A DNA stretch of 64,000 nt from Chlorobiota bacterium (GTDB lineage Bacteria > Bacteroidota > Ignavibacteria > OLB7), in the NCBI GenBank assembly GCA_028287785.1, contig JAQBOZ010000021.1, positions 20,096 to 84,095 on the forward strand, given 5' to 3'. The position numbers were made by a program, and so were the translations under genes. The notes under the pieces are model-generated. The model made no database searches. It was not told where the DNA came from and saw nothing but the letters and a program-made list of their open reading frames with translations. Below are positions 43,600-52,629 of this stretch, piece by piece. Position 1 is the first letter of the stretch. Each line of letters starts with the position of its first letter.

Positions 43600-43986
43600 T
43601 CAGCGCTTGCTGAACTGGAAGCGCTTACGGGCCTTCTTCTGGCCGTACTTCTTCCGCTCAACCATACGAGGATCACGGGTCATGTGGCCGCCGTGACGGA
43701 GCGCCGATTTCAGCGTCTCGTCGATCTCCACGAGGGCGCGGGCGATGCTGTGACGAACCGCGCCGGCCTGGCCGGCATGGCCGCCCCCATGCACGTTTGC
43801 ATGGATATCGAAGCGATCGACCATCTCCACGGTGTGAAGCGGCGAGAGGACGACCTGACGATCGAAGCCGTCGGGGAAGTAGTTCTCGAACTCACGTCCG
43901 TTGACGGTGACCTTCCCGGAGCCCGGCGTCAGGTAGACGCGAGCCACCGCGTTCTTGCGACGTCCGACGATGATGGAATGTGCCAT
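43600..43986 (-). CDS. rpsI: Ribosomal protein S9
   Basis: The 128-residue S9 begins with GRRKNAVARVYLTPGSGKVTVNGR and ends with the basic tail RKKYGQKKARKRFQFSKR that reaches the P-site tRNA. Normal length. It follows rplM by 14 bp as in the common rplM-rpsI operon. Confidence 0.98.
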   Translation of the reverse strand: MAHSIIVGRRKNAVARVYLTPGSGKVTVNGREFENYFPDGFDRQVVLSPLHTVEMVDRFDIHANVHGGGHAGQAGAVRHSIARALVEIDETLKSALRHGGHMTRDPRMVERKKYGQKKARKRFQFSKR

Positions 43987-44000
43987 TGATCCTATCGTTA

Positions 44001-44435
44001 TTACTTATACTTGAGTTCTAATTGCTTCGGCTGCTGCGCCAGGTGCGGATGCTGATCGCCAGCATACACCTTCAGCTTGGTGATGATACGGCGCCCGAGA
44101 CGGTTCTTCGGAAGCATCCGCTTTACCGCCAGCTCGATCACCCGCTCCGGATGGTTTTCATTCATATCCCGGAAGCTGGTATGGCGCTGCCCGCCAGGAT
44201 AGCCGGTATGATGCACGTACATCTTCTGCACGGCGCGCGATGCTGCGATCGCGATCTTGTCGGCATTGACGACGACCACGAAATCACCGCAATCGATATG
44301 CGGAGTAAAGAGCGGCTTGTGCTTTCCACGCAGGATCGTGGCGATCTGCGATGCCAGACGACCAAGCGTCTGCCCATCGGCATCCACCACCCACCATTGC
44401 TTTTCGACCTCCGACTCTTTCGCCGAGACCGTCAT
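44001..44435 (-). CDS. rplM: Ribosomal protein L13
   Basis: The 144-residue L13 has WWVVDADGQTLGRLASQIAT at the N-terminal side and the signature VYVHHTGYPGG-like MYVHHTGYPGGQR, then MLPKNRLGRR. It is an early assembly protein of the 50S subunit. The ATG at 44435 is preferred over an upstream TTG because the family begins with 'xxSAKxxEVEKxW'. A Bacteroidota-type promoter lies about 75 bases upstream. Confidence 0.98.
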   Translation of the reverse strand: MTVSAKESEVEKQWWVVDADGQTLGRLASQIATILRGKHKPLFTPHIDCGDFVVVVNADKIAIAASRAVQKMYVHHTGYPGGQRHTSFRDMNENHPERVIELAVKRMLPKNRLGRRIITKLKVYAGDQHPHLAQQPKQLELKYK

Positions 44436-44819
44436 CTTTTCTGGAGTCAACACTTCTTTTTGCTCCCTGTCAGAAGGACAGAATTAGATTGATTTTTCAG
44501 GAAGAACCACAAAGATAGCGGCGAAGGGGCACATACACAACCACAAGGCGATTTTTCGAATGCCAAAACTGTTACAGGAGGTGTCGAGGGGGGATTGCCG
44601 CGACGATGGAGTCTCCGATCTGGCCTTTCCATAACCATAAACCGGAATCGCAACAGCACTCCCGCCCCCGATTCCCCGCCGGCCGGCCTCGGAACAACAC
44701 CATGCCGGCGGGTCCACCTCCAATCGAATCACCCCCGCTCCCGATGTCCCTTCACTCTCAGCGACGGTCCCCCTCAGGCCGCCGCAACCGGGATCGGTGG
44801 CGATTCAATCCTTCAGATA
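44436..44819. other. Intergenic region between rplM and the PepSY gene
   Basis: The 384 bases hold the rplM promoter (44510-44541) and its leader. The rest, to the stop of the PepSY gene, shows no gene and no strong repeat. Confidence 0.5.
44510..44541 (-). promoter_or_regulatory. Bacteroidota-type promoter of rplM-rpsI
   Basis: On the minus strand GTTG (44538-44541), a 20-base spacer, then TATCTTTG (44510-44517) matches the Bacteroidota housekeeping consensus TTTG-N19-21-TAnnTTTG. It is about 75 bases before the L13 start. Confidence 0.65.
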
Positions 44820-45926
44820 TCAGCTTATAACCTGCTCCACCATCTCCTCGCGCGGTTGAAGCACAACCGGCAGATGATCCGCGCGCCGTTCGCCGCGCTG
44901 GTTCCGCCGCCGCCAGAGGAAAAACCCGCTGATCGAGAGGACGCCCGGAGCCAGCCCCCCCAGCAGATAGAGAAGCCGGACCGGCAACGGCCACCTCCCG
45001 CCGAAGTGAACCGCGCGGATGACCTTGTCCAGCCGGACGCTGAAGGGGGCCGCGCCGATATCCACCGATTCCTTCACAGCCCCATCAGCCGTGAATGTCA
45101 CCGAGCTGCTCCCCTCCCCCAGAAAAACCGATGTCCCCGCCATCGTCCCCATCACCCTGACCAGCAACTCCTTCCCCTGCGGAAACATCACCCCGGTCGG
45201 CTGAAAGCCGGGCAGCACCCGCCGCGACTCCGCCACCATGCTGTCGATCGATCCATACCCCTTTACGACGGCGGGTCGCGCATCTCTCTTCTCGCCGCCA
45301 AGAATCCTCCCGAACACCGGCCAGATCAGATAAATCCCGGTCCCCGCCATCACCAGGTTGAAGAGAAGGGCCAGCACGCCGACTGTGGTATGCACGTTGG
45401 CAATCAGATGCCGCGGACGCAGCCGGAAACCATGCCGGAAAACGTTGAGGATGGCGCGCCGGTAGAAGACCGCCCCCGTGATCGTCGAAAGGAGCAGGAC
45501 AACCCCGAACAGCGCCACGAACAGCTCCCCCCACGGCCGGTTGAAGAGGCTCCTGTGAAGCGCCAGCAGCTTCCGCGGCAACGTCTCCTCGAAATCGACA
45601 AGGCGGATGATCTCCCCCGAGTAGGGGCTGATCAGGACCATCCTGAGGCCCCCTCCACGGTTCATCGCGATCGTATACGGGCGGTCCTCCCGCTCCGGAA
45701 ACGACCGGAAGCCGGAGATGGCCCCGTCGGGATAGCGTCCCCTGACGGCCGCAACCAGCGTGTCCAGCGGAAGCCGGGCGCCGCCGCGGATATTGGTCAC
45801 GGTGGGGAGATCCCCCTCCATCTCGGGCGCGAACAGCAGCAGCGATCCGGCCATCGTCAGGATCAGAATGAATATCCCGCCGATCAGGCCGAGCCACGAA
45901 TGGATTGCGAAGAACTTCCGGTTCAT
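44820..45926 (-). CDS. PepSY-associated TM protein (iron-uptake related)
   Basis: The 368-residue protein has four main membrane segments: the first at about 8-32 (WLGLIGGIFILILTMAGSLLLF), then near 140-160, 185-205 and 325-345. A soluble PepSY-type domain sits between the first and second. The N-terminal F-A-I-H-S-W-L-G-L and the HRSLFNRPWGELFVALFG segment are typical of PepSY_TM proteins, which often sit beside TonB-dependent siderophore receptors and may reduce or handle ferric siderophores. The gene lies 129 bp after such a receptor, in keeping with that role. Start chosen at 45926 before the first TM. Confidence 0.85.
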   Translation of the reverse strand: MNRKFFAIHSWLGLIGGIFILILTMAGSLLLFAPEMEGDLPTVTNIRGGARLPLDTLVAAVRGRYPDGAISGFRSFPEREDRPYTIAMNRGGGLRMVLISPYSGEIIRLVDFEETLPRKLLALHRSLFNRPWGELFVALFGVVLLLSTITGAVFYRRAILNVFRHGFRLRPRHLIANVHTTVGVLALLFNLVMAGTGIYLIWPVFGRILGGEKRDARPAVVKGYGSIDSMVAESRRVLPGFQPTGVMFPQGKELLVRVMGTMAGTSVFLGEGSSSVTFTADGAVKESVDIGAAPFSVRLDKVIRAVHFGGRWPLPVRLLYLLGGLAPGVLSISGFFLWRRRNQRGERRADHLPVVLQPREEMVEQVIS

Positions 45927-46054
45927 ATCAGTACAATGCGCTTGTTGAAACCATGGAATATGCCGGAGGCGTCGCCTCGCGCGTGCTCGTGACGGCCGAC
46001 CATGCCTGGAAGCCGGCACGAGACACGCAGGCGACGGAGTGCTTTCACTACGTA

Positions 46055-48370
46055 TCAGAGGTTGATGCGGACGCTGGCCTGAAGGCTCCTGGGATCGCCC
46101 GGAAGCACGCCGGCGTTGACGCCGTTACGGTAATACACGGCGTCGGTGAGGTTGTTGGCGTTGAGCTGCAGCTCGTACAACCCCTGGCGATAGAAGATCG
46201 TGGCGTCGGCGGTCAGGTAGGATGGAATCGTCGTCGTGTTGTGAGCGTCGAAGAAGAACTCATCGCGATAGGTCACGCCGCCGCCGAAGCCAAGCCCCTT
46301 CAGAAATCCATCGGTGAACCTGTAGCTTGTCCAGAGCCCCGCCGAGCTTGCGGGCACCCCAACGGGCTGCTTGCCGACCGAGCCGGTATCGGCCGGGTTG
46401 CTGGTGATCTGGGCGGAGTAATAGGCGTAGTTGGCTGTAAAGCCCCACGATGTCGTCGGCTGGCCGGCGATGTCCAGCTCCAGACCCCGCGTCCGCTGTG
46501 CCCCAACCGGAAGCAGTTCCGTGCCGATCGTGACGTTGAACTTCTCGCGCTTCACATCGAACACCGTCGCGTTGACGTTCAACAGCCCTTCGAGCAGCGC
46601 CAGCTTCCCTCCCAGCTCGATCTGCGTGGAGTTCTCCGGCTCCGATATCCGGTTGGATTCCGTGGAGACCGTCGAGAGATTTCCCCGCGCCACGCCGCCG
46701 TACAGCGACAGCTCCTCGACCGGCTGATAGACGATGCCTCCCTGCACGCTCAGGCGCCCATCGGAACGGGAGGCCCCCAGCGTGTCGGTGTTGTGGATAT
46801 CGTCCACCACGAACTGATCCCAGCGCGCCCCCACCCTTGCCTTCAGCCCGTTGGTGATCGTGACCTGATCCTGGAGATATGCGCCGTACTGGCCGATCGT
46901 GATATCACGATCGAAATCCCCCTTGAACGTCAGCTTGTCCATCGAGGTCTCCGGCACCACCGGCACCTCCACATTGACGATGCTGGGAAGATTCGCAGTG
47001 CTTCTGACAGCCTTGATGGAGCTGCGATCAAACTCCAGCCCCCCCAGCAGCAGATGCTCCATGAACCCGGTGGTGACCTTCAGCGTCGGCTCGATCTGCG
47101 CGATGATATCGGACGCGTTATCAGTCTGCTGCCTGAGCCTGCGCGCCGAAAGCGTATCCCCCACCAGCGTTCCCCCCGCGTTGCGAAGCAGGTAGAGATC
47201 GCGATGAAGAACCGTGACATCGCTCCGCAGCGAGAAGGCATCGGAGAACCTGGCGGTGTGGAGCAGCGCTCCCCGTATCACCTTCTGGTTGGTGGTGCCG
47301 AACGGCGTGTAGTAACGCGATTCGGTCGACACGTCCAGCACCGAATGGCCGCGCAGCAGGATGCCGTAGGTATCGGCCACCAGATCGATCTTTCGATAGT
47401 CGAACGATGCGGTCAGCGTCTGGTCCTTCGCGGGAAGCCAGGTGAGCGATGGGAGGATCTCCAGCGTCTTGTTCTCCAGCCCGCGATAGCCCGCCTTGGT
47501 CTGATATCCGAAGCTGACCCGCCCATTCAATACGTCGGTCGCGATCGGCGCCCCCGCGTCCACAACGGTCTTGAAGGCGCTGAAGCTCCCCGCCGACTGG
47601 TAGACCGAAAGGGCCGGATGCGATGGAGCCGGCTTGGTCACAAGGTTGATCGTCCCTCCGGGCTCGCTGCTGCCGTACACCGCCGAGCCTGGCCCCTTCA
47701 GCACCTCGACGTGATCCACATCGGTCAGCGTCCGGGCGTAGCCGTTGGTGGTGGGACCGTCAGGAACTCCGTCGCGGAGGAACCGGAGCCGAAGCCCGCG
47801 CACGACGTAGTTGTTGAAGAACCCGTAATTGCTCTGGCTGCTCTGGGTGATGCCGCTTGCGTTGCCGATCGATTGATCCAGCGTGCCGGCCCCCTGATCC
47901 TTGAGGACGATGGAGGGGATGACGACGATCGATGCCGGGATGTCCCGTATCGGCGTCATCGTCTTCGTCGCCGTGGAGCCGATGCGCGGCACATAGCTGC
48001 TGGAGCGTTCGGTGGAGACCGTCACCCCCTGGCCGATGATCGGCTCGGAGACCAGCTCGATGGTGACGCGGGTGGTTCCGGAACCGCTCCCGGAGATCGT
48101 CCGCCGGTCCCCCTTGAACCCAAGCCCCTTCACCACCAGTATCAGTTCGCCGGAGGGGAGATTTGATAATGTGAACGCGCCGGTGGAGGATGTTATCGTC
48201 CCCCTGGACGTTCCATCGAGCTTGATGGAGGCCCCCACGACGGGCTCCTGTGTCTCGATATCAACCACGCGACCCTCGATCCTCCCGGACTGCGCCAGGC
48301 CCGGGGTGGCGGCCAGCAGCGACAGTAGTGGGAGAAGCGCGGCAAGGGATGTACGCTGACAAGATTTCAT
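46055..48370 (-). CDS. TonB-dependent siderophore receptor (FhuA/FpvA-type) with CarboxypepD-like N-domain
   Basis: The 771-residue receptor has a signal peptide (cleavage near GLAQ), a carboxypeptidase-regulatory-like domain (about 30-110, beginning IEGRVVDIETQEPVVGASI), and a plug (about 135-250) with VVRGLRLRFLRDGVPDG and VEVLKGPGSAVYGSSEPGGTINLVTK. The long barrel ends in Leu (SVRINL). SEPGG with INLVTKP is the siderophore-receptor version of the plug. It should import ferric siderophores using TonB energy. It is upstream of the PepSY gene and downstream of a lipoprotein and an outer-membrane protein on the same strand. Confidence 0.93.
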   Translation of the reverse strand: MKSCQRTSLAALLPLLSLLAATPGLAQSGRIEGRVVDIETQEPVVGASIKLDGTSRGTITSSTGAFTLSNLPSGELILVVKGLGFKGDRRTISGSGSGTTRVTIELVSEPIIGQGVTVSTERSSSYVPRIGSTATKTMTPIRDIPASIVVIPSIVLKDQGAGTLDQSIGNASGITQSSQSNYGFFNNYVVRGLRLRFLRDGVPDGPTTNGYARTLTDVDHVEVLKGPGSAVYGSSEPGGTINLVTKPAPSHPALSVYQSAGSFSAFKTVVDAGAPIATDVLNGRVSFGYQTKAGYRGLENKTLEILPSLTWLPAKDQTLTASFDYRKIDLVADTYGILLRGHSVLDVSTESRYYTPFGTTNQKVIRGALLHTARFSDAFSLRSDVTVLHRDLYLLRNAGGTLVGDTLSARRLRQQTDNASDIIAQIEPTLKVTTGFMEHLLLGGLEFDRSSIKAVRSTANLPSIVNVEVPVVPETSMDKLTFKGDFDRDITIGQYGAYLQDQVTITNGLKARVGARWDQFVVDDIHNTDTLGASRSDGRLSVQGGIVYQPVEELSLYGGVARGNLSTVSTESNRISEPENSTQIELGGKLALLEGLLNVNATVFDVKREKFNVTIGTELLPVGAQRTRGLELDIAGQPTTSWGFTANYAYYSAQITSNPADTGSVGKQPVGVPASSAGLWTSYRFTDGFLKGLGFGGGVTYRDEFFFDAHNTTTIPSYLTADATIFYRQGLYELQLNANNLTDAVYYRNGVNAGVLPGDPRSLQASVRINL

Positions 48371-48544
48371 TCCCGATGCTCCTCTGATGATTGGGATAAG
48401 GATCTGCTGAAGCCCTCATAAGCCGCGATCCGCATATGACATGCGGGAAGGATGCGGCGGAGGCCTGAATCAAGCCACAGAATGGGCGGCTGGCGCATTG
48501 AAGGGATCGTGCGGGATATCGGCTCCAGGCCCTTAGATATGGAC

Positions 48545-48563
48545 TTAGATCGAATCCAAATAA
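48545..48563. promoter_or_regulatory. Imperfect palindrome upstream of the siderophore receptor
   Basis: TTAGATCGAATCCAAATAA is an imperfect 19-base inverted repeat, with a second TTAGAT 11 bases to its left. It lies about 180 bases upstream of the receptor start and could be an iron-regulator site (Fur or DtxR type). The match to any known box is weak. Confidence 0.3.
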
Positions 48564-48626
48564 AATTCCGTTCAAAAAAATCCGCCGAAGCGCGGGCCGT
48601 TCATGGCCTTTCAGATTCGGCGGCCG

Positions 48627-49430
48627 TCATGGAATACAGGAGATACCGGTAAAGAAGAGATAGGTCGGCGCGTCGCCGAAATAACCGATGCCCCCCGCGA
48701 AATCGCATTGCAGTCTGCTGGAAATCCGATACGTGAACCCGGCGTCCAGGATGTGCGATTCGCAGTAGCCGACCGGATGCTCTCCGGTCAGATCGAAGAA
48801 GATCGAGGAGCGCTCGAACAGCGGGATCGCCGCGGTCGCGGTATAGGTAAGCAGCACGGATCGCCTGAAGATCTCCCACTCGCACCCGAGGTTTCCCGTC
48901 AGCCCTATCCCATCGCCCACCGTATAGTCCGCCTGGAACTGCCCTCCCAGCACTGTCCCGATCCGCCCGTCCCCCGTTCCCGTGGGAAACCGGAGGTTGG
49001 TGAAGACCGAAAATTCAGGGAACACGGAATCCATCTCCCTGATCCTCGACTTCGTCCCGAGCGAAACGTTGCTGATCCCCTGATCCAGGCGGTAGCAACG
49101 ATCCATCTTCTCGAACGTGTGCCCATACTGGCAGCCCAACCGCAACTCCGTGGCCGATGCAATCCCCACGCGGAGGTGGAGCGTCGATGTATAATCGTAG
49201 ATCGGTCGCCGTATCCTTGATGCATCCAGCTCGTGGTCCCCCTCCATCTGCACCGACGAGGCGATCTGCACCTCCCCCTTCCGGGAGAGCGGCGTGATCT
49301 GGCCGGGGCGGTCGCCGATCACGCCGGATGTCATCTGCGCGCGTGCCGTAACGGGGCCCGCCACGGCAGCACAGCAAAGGATGAGCGCCGCGAGCGACCT
49401 GGCGGAGGGAAGGTTCCGGGGGATCAGCAT
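48627..49430 (-). CDS. Outer-membrane transporter-like protein (meta-pathway phenol-degradation family type)
   Basis: The 267-residue protein has a signal peptide (cleavage near ARAQM, about 31-32) and an alternating beta-strand pattern. Blocks such as PEFSVFTNLRFPTGTGDG and DLTGEHPVGYCESHILDAGFTYRIS are like the 'transporter' barrel family annotated MetA-pathway of phenol degradation. These are outer-membrane barrels of unproven substrate. It lies 256 bp before the siderophore receptor and 48 bp after a lipoprotein gene, so it may belong to the iron-related group. Confidence 0.75.
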   Translation of the reverse strand: MLIPRNLPSARSLAALILCCAAVAGPVTARAQMTSGVIGDRPGQITPLSRKGEVQIASSVQMEGDHELDASRIRRPIYDYTSTLHLRVGIASATELRLGCQYGHTFEKMDRCYRLDQGISNVSLGTKSRIREMDSVFPEFSVFTNLRFPTGTGDGRIGTVLGGQFQADYTVGDGIGLTGNLGCEWEIFRRSVLLTYTATAAIPLFERSSIFFDLTGEHPVGYCESHILDAGFTYRISSRLQCDFAGGIGYFGDAPTYLFFTGISCIP

Positions 49431-49478
49431 GACGGAATCGTTTGAGTTGAGGATATCGCGGAAGAATCATGGATGGGC

Positions 49479-49994
49479 CTACTCCACCCGCACCGCCTTG
49501 AACCTGCCGTCAATCGCCAGCTCGTGATGCTCGCTATCCTCGATCGTCCCTGAAAATGATCCGCTCACGTATTCGCCAATCGATCCGAATTTTTCGATCT
49601 GGGTCATCCCACCCTTCGATGAGTAGACAACCTCCTCCCCATCCCCGATCGTCAGGTAGGCATTGGTCGGAGATGATTTCTCCGACGGCACCCACTTGAA
49701 ATCCCCCTCGCTCGTGGAATTCCCCGGAAGCGCCAGCAGAAGGATCATCGGCTTCCCATCCAGCTTTCCGATATCGAGCCTGATGGCGCGTTGCAGGCCG
49801 AACGCATCGGCGAACTCCACGCTCGACTTCTCGCAATCCACGGTCACATGAGGCCCGCTGATCCTGTGGATGACATACCCGTTGCTGCCGCTGTATTCCT
49901 GTGATACCGGCGCCACCATCGCGTCGCCGTTGCAGATTGTGCAGCCACTCAGGGCGGCCGCCAGAAGGAGAGGAAGGAGGATTCCTGGCTTCAT
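49479..49994 (-). CDS. Small lipoprotein, unknown function
   Basis: The 171-residue protein has a clear lipoprotein signal (MKPGILLPLLLAAALSG then Cys18, lipobox LSGC). The rest is beta-rich without a recognised domain. It contains short stretches such as GSNGYVIHRISGPHVTV and GSIGEYVSGSFSGTIED, the latter reminiscent of small calycin-like or 'DUF' lipoproteins. It begins a run of same-strand envelope genes. A palindrome overlapping a promoter-like box is 100 bp upstream. Start at 49994 chosen by the signal. Confidence 0.75.
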   Translation of the reverse strand: MKPGILLPLLLAAALSGCTICNGDAMVAPVSQEYSGSNGYVIHRISGPHVTVDCEKSSVEFADAFGLQRAIRLDIGKLDGKPMILLLALPGNSTSEGDFKWVPSEKSSPTNAYLTIGDGEEVVYSSKGGMTQIEKFGSIGEYVSGSFSGTIEDSEHHELAIDGRFKAVRVE

Positions 49995-50093
49995 AGCTGT
50001 CTTAGTCCGGATCAATGGAAATGGGATCGATCATCCGCACCACGAACGCCGGCCATGTATGGGAAGCCGGATGCTCGAAGAGTGCGAATTTAC

Positions 50094-50113
50094 TTGGACT
50101 ATGTCCAAATATA
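50094..50113 (-). promoter_or_regulatory. Perfect 15-base palindrome overlapping a -7 box
   Basis: TTGGAC-TAT-GTCCAA (50094-50108) overlaps TATATTTG (minus strand, 50106-50113), which fits the Bacteroidota -7 consensus. This layout suggests an operator where a repressor would block the promoter of the lipoprotein/receptor group. Confidence 0.45.
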
Positions 50114-50174
50114 GAACGAAAGACCCGCCGAATCTCAATGTGTCGCACGGATCGCGAAAAAAAATTCATCCCCC

Positions 50175-51713
50175 CTACCCGACCTCCCCCCCAAGCCCCT
50201 TCTCCGCGGCGGCAAGCACCTCTCCGCTCTCGATCAGCCGCTGCGCGGTCTGGAGATCCTCGAACATCGCACGGTCCTCATCGAGATGCGGGACATGCCG
50301 GCGAAGCAGATCGTGCGCGGGCTGGGCGCCGGCGCCGGCCTTCAGCGGAGCGTGAAAATCGATCCCCTGCACGGCGCAGAGATATTCCACCGCCAGCACG
50401 CTCGCCAGGTTCCGAACCACCGTCAGCCCCTTCCGCGCCGCTATCGACCCCATGGAGTTGTGGTCCTCCTGGTTGGCCGATGTGGGGATGGAGTCCACCG
50501 AGGCGGGATGGGCCAGCACCTTGTTTTCGCTCACGATGGAGGCAGCTGTATACTGCGCGATCATATACCCGCTGTTCAGCCCTCCATTGCTCGTCAGGAA
50601 GCGCGGAAGGCGGCTCAACGCGCCGTTGACAAGGCGCTCGGTGCGGCGCTCAGAGACATTCGCAAGCTCGGCCGCGGCGATCGCCAGAAAGTCGAGCGAC
50701 AGCGCAAGCGGCTGCCCGTGAAAGTTCCCCCCCTCGATCGGCTCCCCGTCGGCCGCGAAGATCAGCGGGTTGTCGGTGGCGGAGTTGATCTCGATCTCCA
50801 TCACCCGCGTCACGTAATCGATGGCATCGCGGCTGGCGCCGTGGATCTGCGGGATGCAGCGGAGCGAATAAGCGTCCTGCACGCGGTCGTCGCCGTGGCG
50901 GTGCGATTCCCTGATCTCCGAACCGGCCATCAGGGCGCGCATGTTCGCCGCGACCCTTCCCTGCCCCGGATGCGGGCGGACGGCGTGGAGACGCGCATCG
51001 TACGCGCGGTCGGTCCCCTTCAACGCCTCCACCGAGAGCGCCGCTATCACATCCGCCGTGCGCGCCAGCCGTTGCGCGGCATGCAGGGCAACGCAGCCGA
51101 ACGACGACATCATCTGCGTCCCGTTGATCAGCGCAAGTCCCTCCTTTGCCCCGAGCTTCAGCGGCGCGATTCCCATGCGATCCAGCTCGGGACCGGACGG
51201 CACCACCAGCCCATCGCGCCAGACGCGCCCCTCCCCCATCGCCGCCAGCACCAGATGTGCAAGCTGCACCAGATCGCCCGATGAGCCCACCGATCCCTGC
51301 GCCGGGGCAACCGGGATCACATTTCTGTTCAGCATCTCGATCAGCGTCCGCACCGTCCCCACGCGGATGCCGCTGAACCCCTTTGCCAGCGCGTTGATCC
51401 TGAGCACCATCATCGCCCGCATGATCGCCGGCTCTATCGGCTCCCCCGCGCCTACCGCGTGGCTGCGGATCAGGTTCTCCTGAAGCCGGGTCAGATCATC
51501 CCGGCCGATCGTCACGTTGGCGAACTCGCCGAACCCCGTGGTGATGCCGTACACCACGGCATCGCGGTCCACCCATTCATCCACCACGCGACGGGAGTCG
51601 TTCATCAGCCCGACGGCCTCAGGCGAGAGATCGATGGTGATGGATGGATCGTATGCTGTCTGCACGACCTGATCGATCGTCAGGCCGTTTCCGTCGAGAA
51701 TGATTGTCGGCAT
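50175..51713 (-). CDS. hutH: Histidine ammonia-lyase (MIO enzyme) with Ser-Ser-Gly triad
   Basis: This is a 512-residue MIO-family lyase that should turn histidine into urocanate and ammonia. Diagnostic parts are Y55-G-I-T-T-G-F-G with the catalytic Tyr, GSVGSSGDLVQLAH with the MIO triad at 144-146, QDAYSLRCIPQIHGA and ANQEDHNSMGS. The last two are typical for HutH and not phenylalanine lyase. The triad that normally forms MIO is Ala-Ser-Gly, but here codons TCA-TCG-GGC give Ser-Ser-Gly, and 'LAPLAH' is LVQLAH. No hutU, hutI or hutG lies beside it. Its neighbour is tpiA. Substrate should be confirmed. Confidence 0.9.
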   Translation of the reverse strand: MPTIILDGNGLTIDQVVQTAYDPSITIDLSPEAVGLMNDSRRVVDEWVDRDAVVYGITTGFGEFANVTIGRDDLTRLQENLIRSHAVGAGEPIEPAIMRAMMVLRINALAKGFSGIRVGTVRTLIEMLNRNVIPVAPAQGSVGSSGDLVQLAHLVLAAMGEGRVWRDGLVVPSGPELDRMGIAPLKLGAKEGLALINGTQMMSSFGCVALHAAQRLARTADVIAALSVEALKGTDRAYDARLHAVRPHPGQGRVAANMRALMAGSEIRESHRHGDDRVQDAYSLRCIPQIHGASRDAIDYVTRVMEIEINSATDNPLIFAADGEPIEGGNFHGQPLALSLDFLAIAAAELANVSERRTERLVNGALSRLPRFLTSNGGLNSGYMIAQYTAASIVSENKVLAHPASVDSIPTSANQEDHNSMGSIAARKGLTVVRNLASVLAVEYLCAVQGIDFHAPLKAGAGAQPAHDLLRRHVPHLDEDRAMFEDLQTAQRLIESGEVLAAAEKGLGGEVG

Positions 51714-51750
51714 ATCAGTGATTGAGAAACGATTGCAACGATTACGTAGA

Positions 51751-51769
51751 GGGCGGTTTCAAACCGCCC
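51751..51769. repeat. Palindromic repeat, arms GGGCGGTTT / AAACCGCCC
   Basis: This is a 19-base perfect inverted repeat in the gap between hutH and tpiA, and a shorter third member of the GGGCGGGTTT family seen at 12095 and 16706. Confidence 0.8.
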
Positions 51770-51786
51770 CCGACTCCCCCGACATT

Positions 51787-52557
51787 TTATCGCGACGCGG
51801 CAGCCCGGACGATGCTGACGAAGCTCGCCGCGTCGAGCGACGCGCCGCCGATAAGCCCGCCATCAACGCCCGGCCGGGCAAGGATCGATGCGGCGTTGCC
51901 GGCGTTCATGCTGCCGCCGTAGAGGATGGGGATATCCTCCGCCACCTCCGGCGTGTAGATCTGGCCGATGATCTCCCGGATAAACCCGTGCGCCTCCTCG
52001 ATCTGTTCCGGCGTGGCGTTTTCGCCGGTCCCGATGGCCCAGATAGGCTCGTACGCGATGGCGCATGTCCGCGCCGCGAACTCCAGAATCCCATCCAGCG
52101 CCGTCCGCACCTGACGCTCCACAACCTCCCGCATCAGCCCCTTCTCCCGCTCGACAATCGTCTCCCCCACGCAGATGATCGGCGAAAGCCCAACCTCCTG
52201 CGCGGCATTGACGCGATAGCAGACATCGAGATCGGACTCCGCGAACATCGTGCGCCGCTCCGAGTGCCCGACGATCACGTAGGCGCAGTCCACCGACCGG
52301 AGCATCTCCCCCGAAACCTCGCCGGTGAACGCCCCCGACGGCTCGTTGTTCATCGTCTGCGCCCCCAGCCTGATGCGCCCGCCTCTGATTCTCTCCCCGA
52401 CAAGCGGAATGAAAACGAACGGCGGGCAGAGGACGATGTCGAGATTATCGCCCAGATGTTCCGCACGTAACCCATCGACGATCGCATCGGCAAGGGCGAT
52501 GCTGGATGAACGGTTGGTGTTCATCTTCCAGTTACCGGCAATGATAGTGTTGCGCAT
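51787..52557 (-). CDS. tpiA: Triosephosphate isomerase
   Basis: The 256-residue TIM-barrel enzyme interconverts DHAP and glyceraldehyde-3-phosphate in glycolysis. Active-site residues are Lys11 (NWKMN), His98 (GHSERR) and Glu170 (AYEPIWAIGTG). Phosphate-binding motifs GGSMN and GGLIGGASL are near the C-terminus. Standard length. It is 72 bp from lptC on the same strand. Confidence 0.98.
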   Translation of the reverse strand: MRNTIIAGNWKMNTNRSSSIALADAIVDGLRAEHLGDNLDIVLCPPFVFIPLVGERIRGGRIRLGAQTMNNEPSGAFTGEVSGEMLRSVDCAYVIVGHSERRTMFAESDLDVCYRVNAAQEVGLSPIICVGETIVEREKGLMREVVERQVRTALDGILEFAARTCAIAYEPIWAIGTGENATPEQIEEAHGFIREIIGQIYTPEVAEDIPILYGGSMNAGNAASILARPGVDGGLIGGASLDAASFVSIVRAAASR

Positions 52558-52629
52558 GAGTCGAGATCAGAAAGTGAATGTGAGTTCCGCGACGGCGCCC
52601 CGTTGCTGAACGGAGCCGCGCCACGGCGT

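Noticed and set aside
44436..44819. A tRNA or small RNA gene near rplM
   Set aside because: No cloverleaf, no conserved T-loop and no strong hairpin apart from the promoter boxes.
45905..48166. A 753-codon plus-strand frame opposite the siderophore receptor
   Set aside because: Antisense shadow; the minus-strand receptor has intact plug and barrel motifs.
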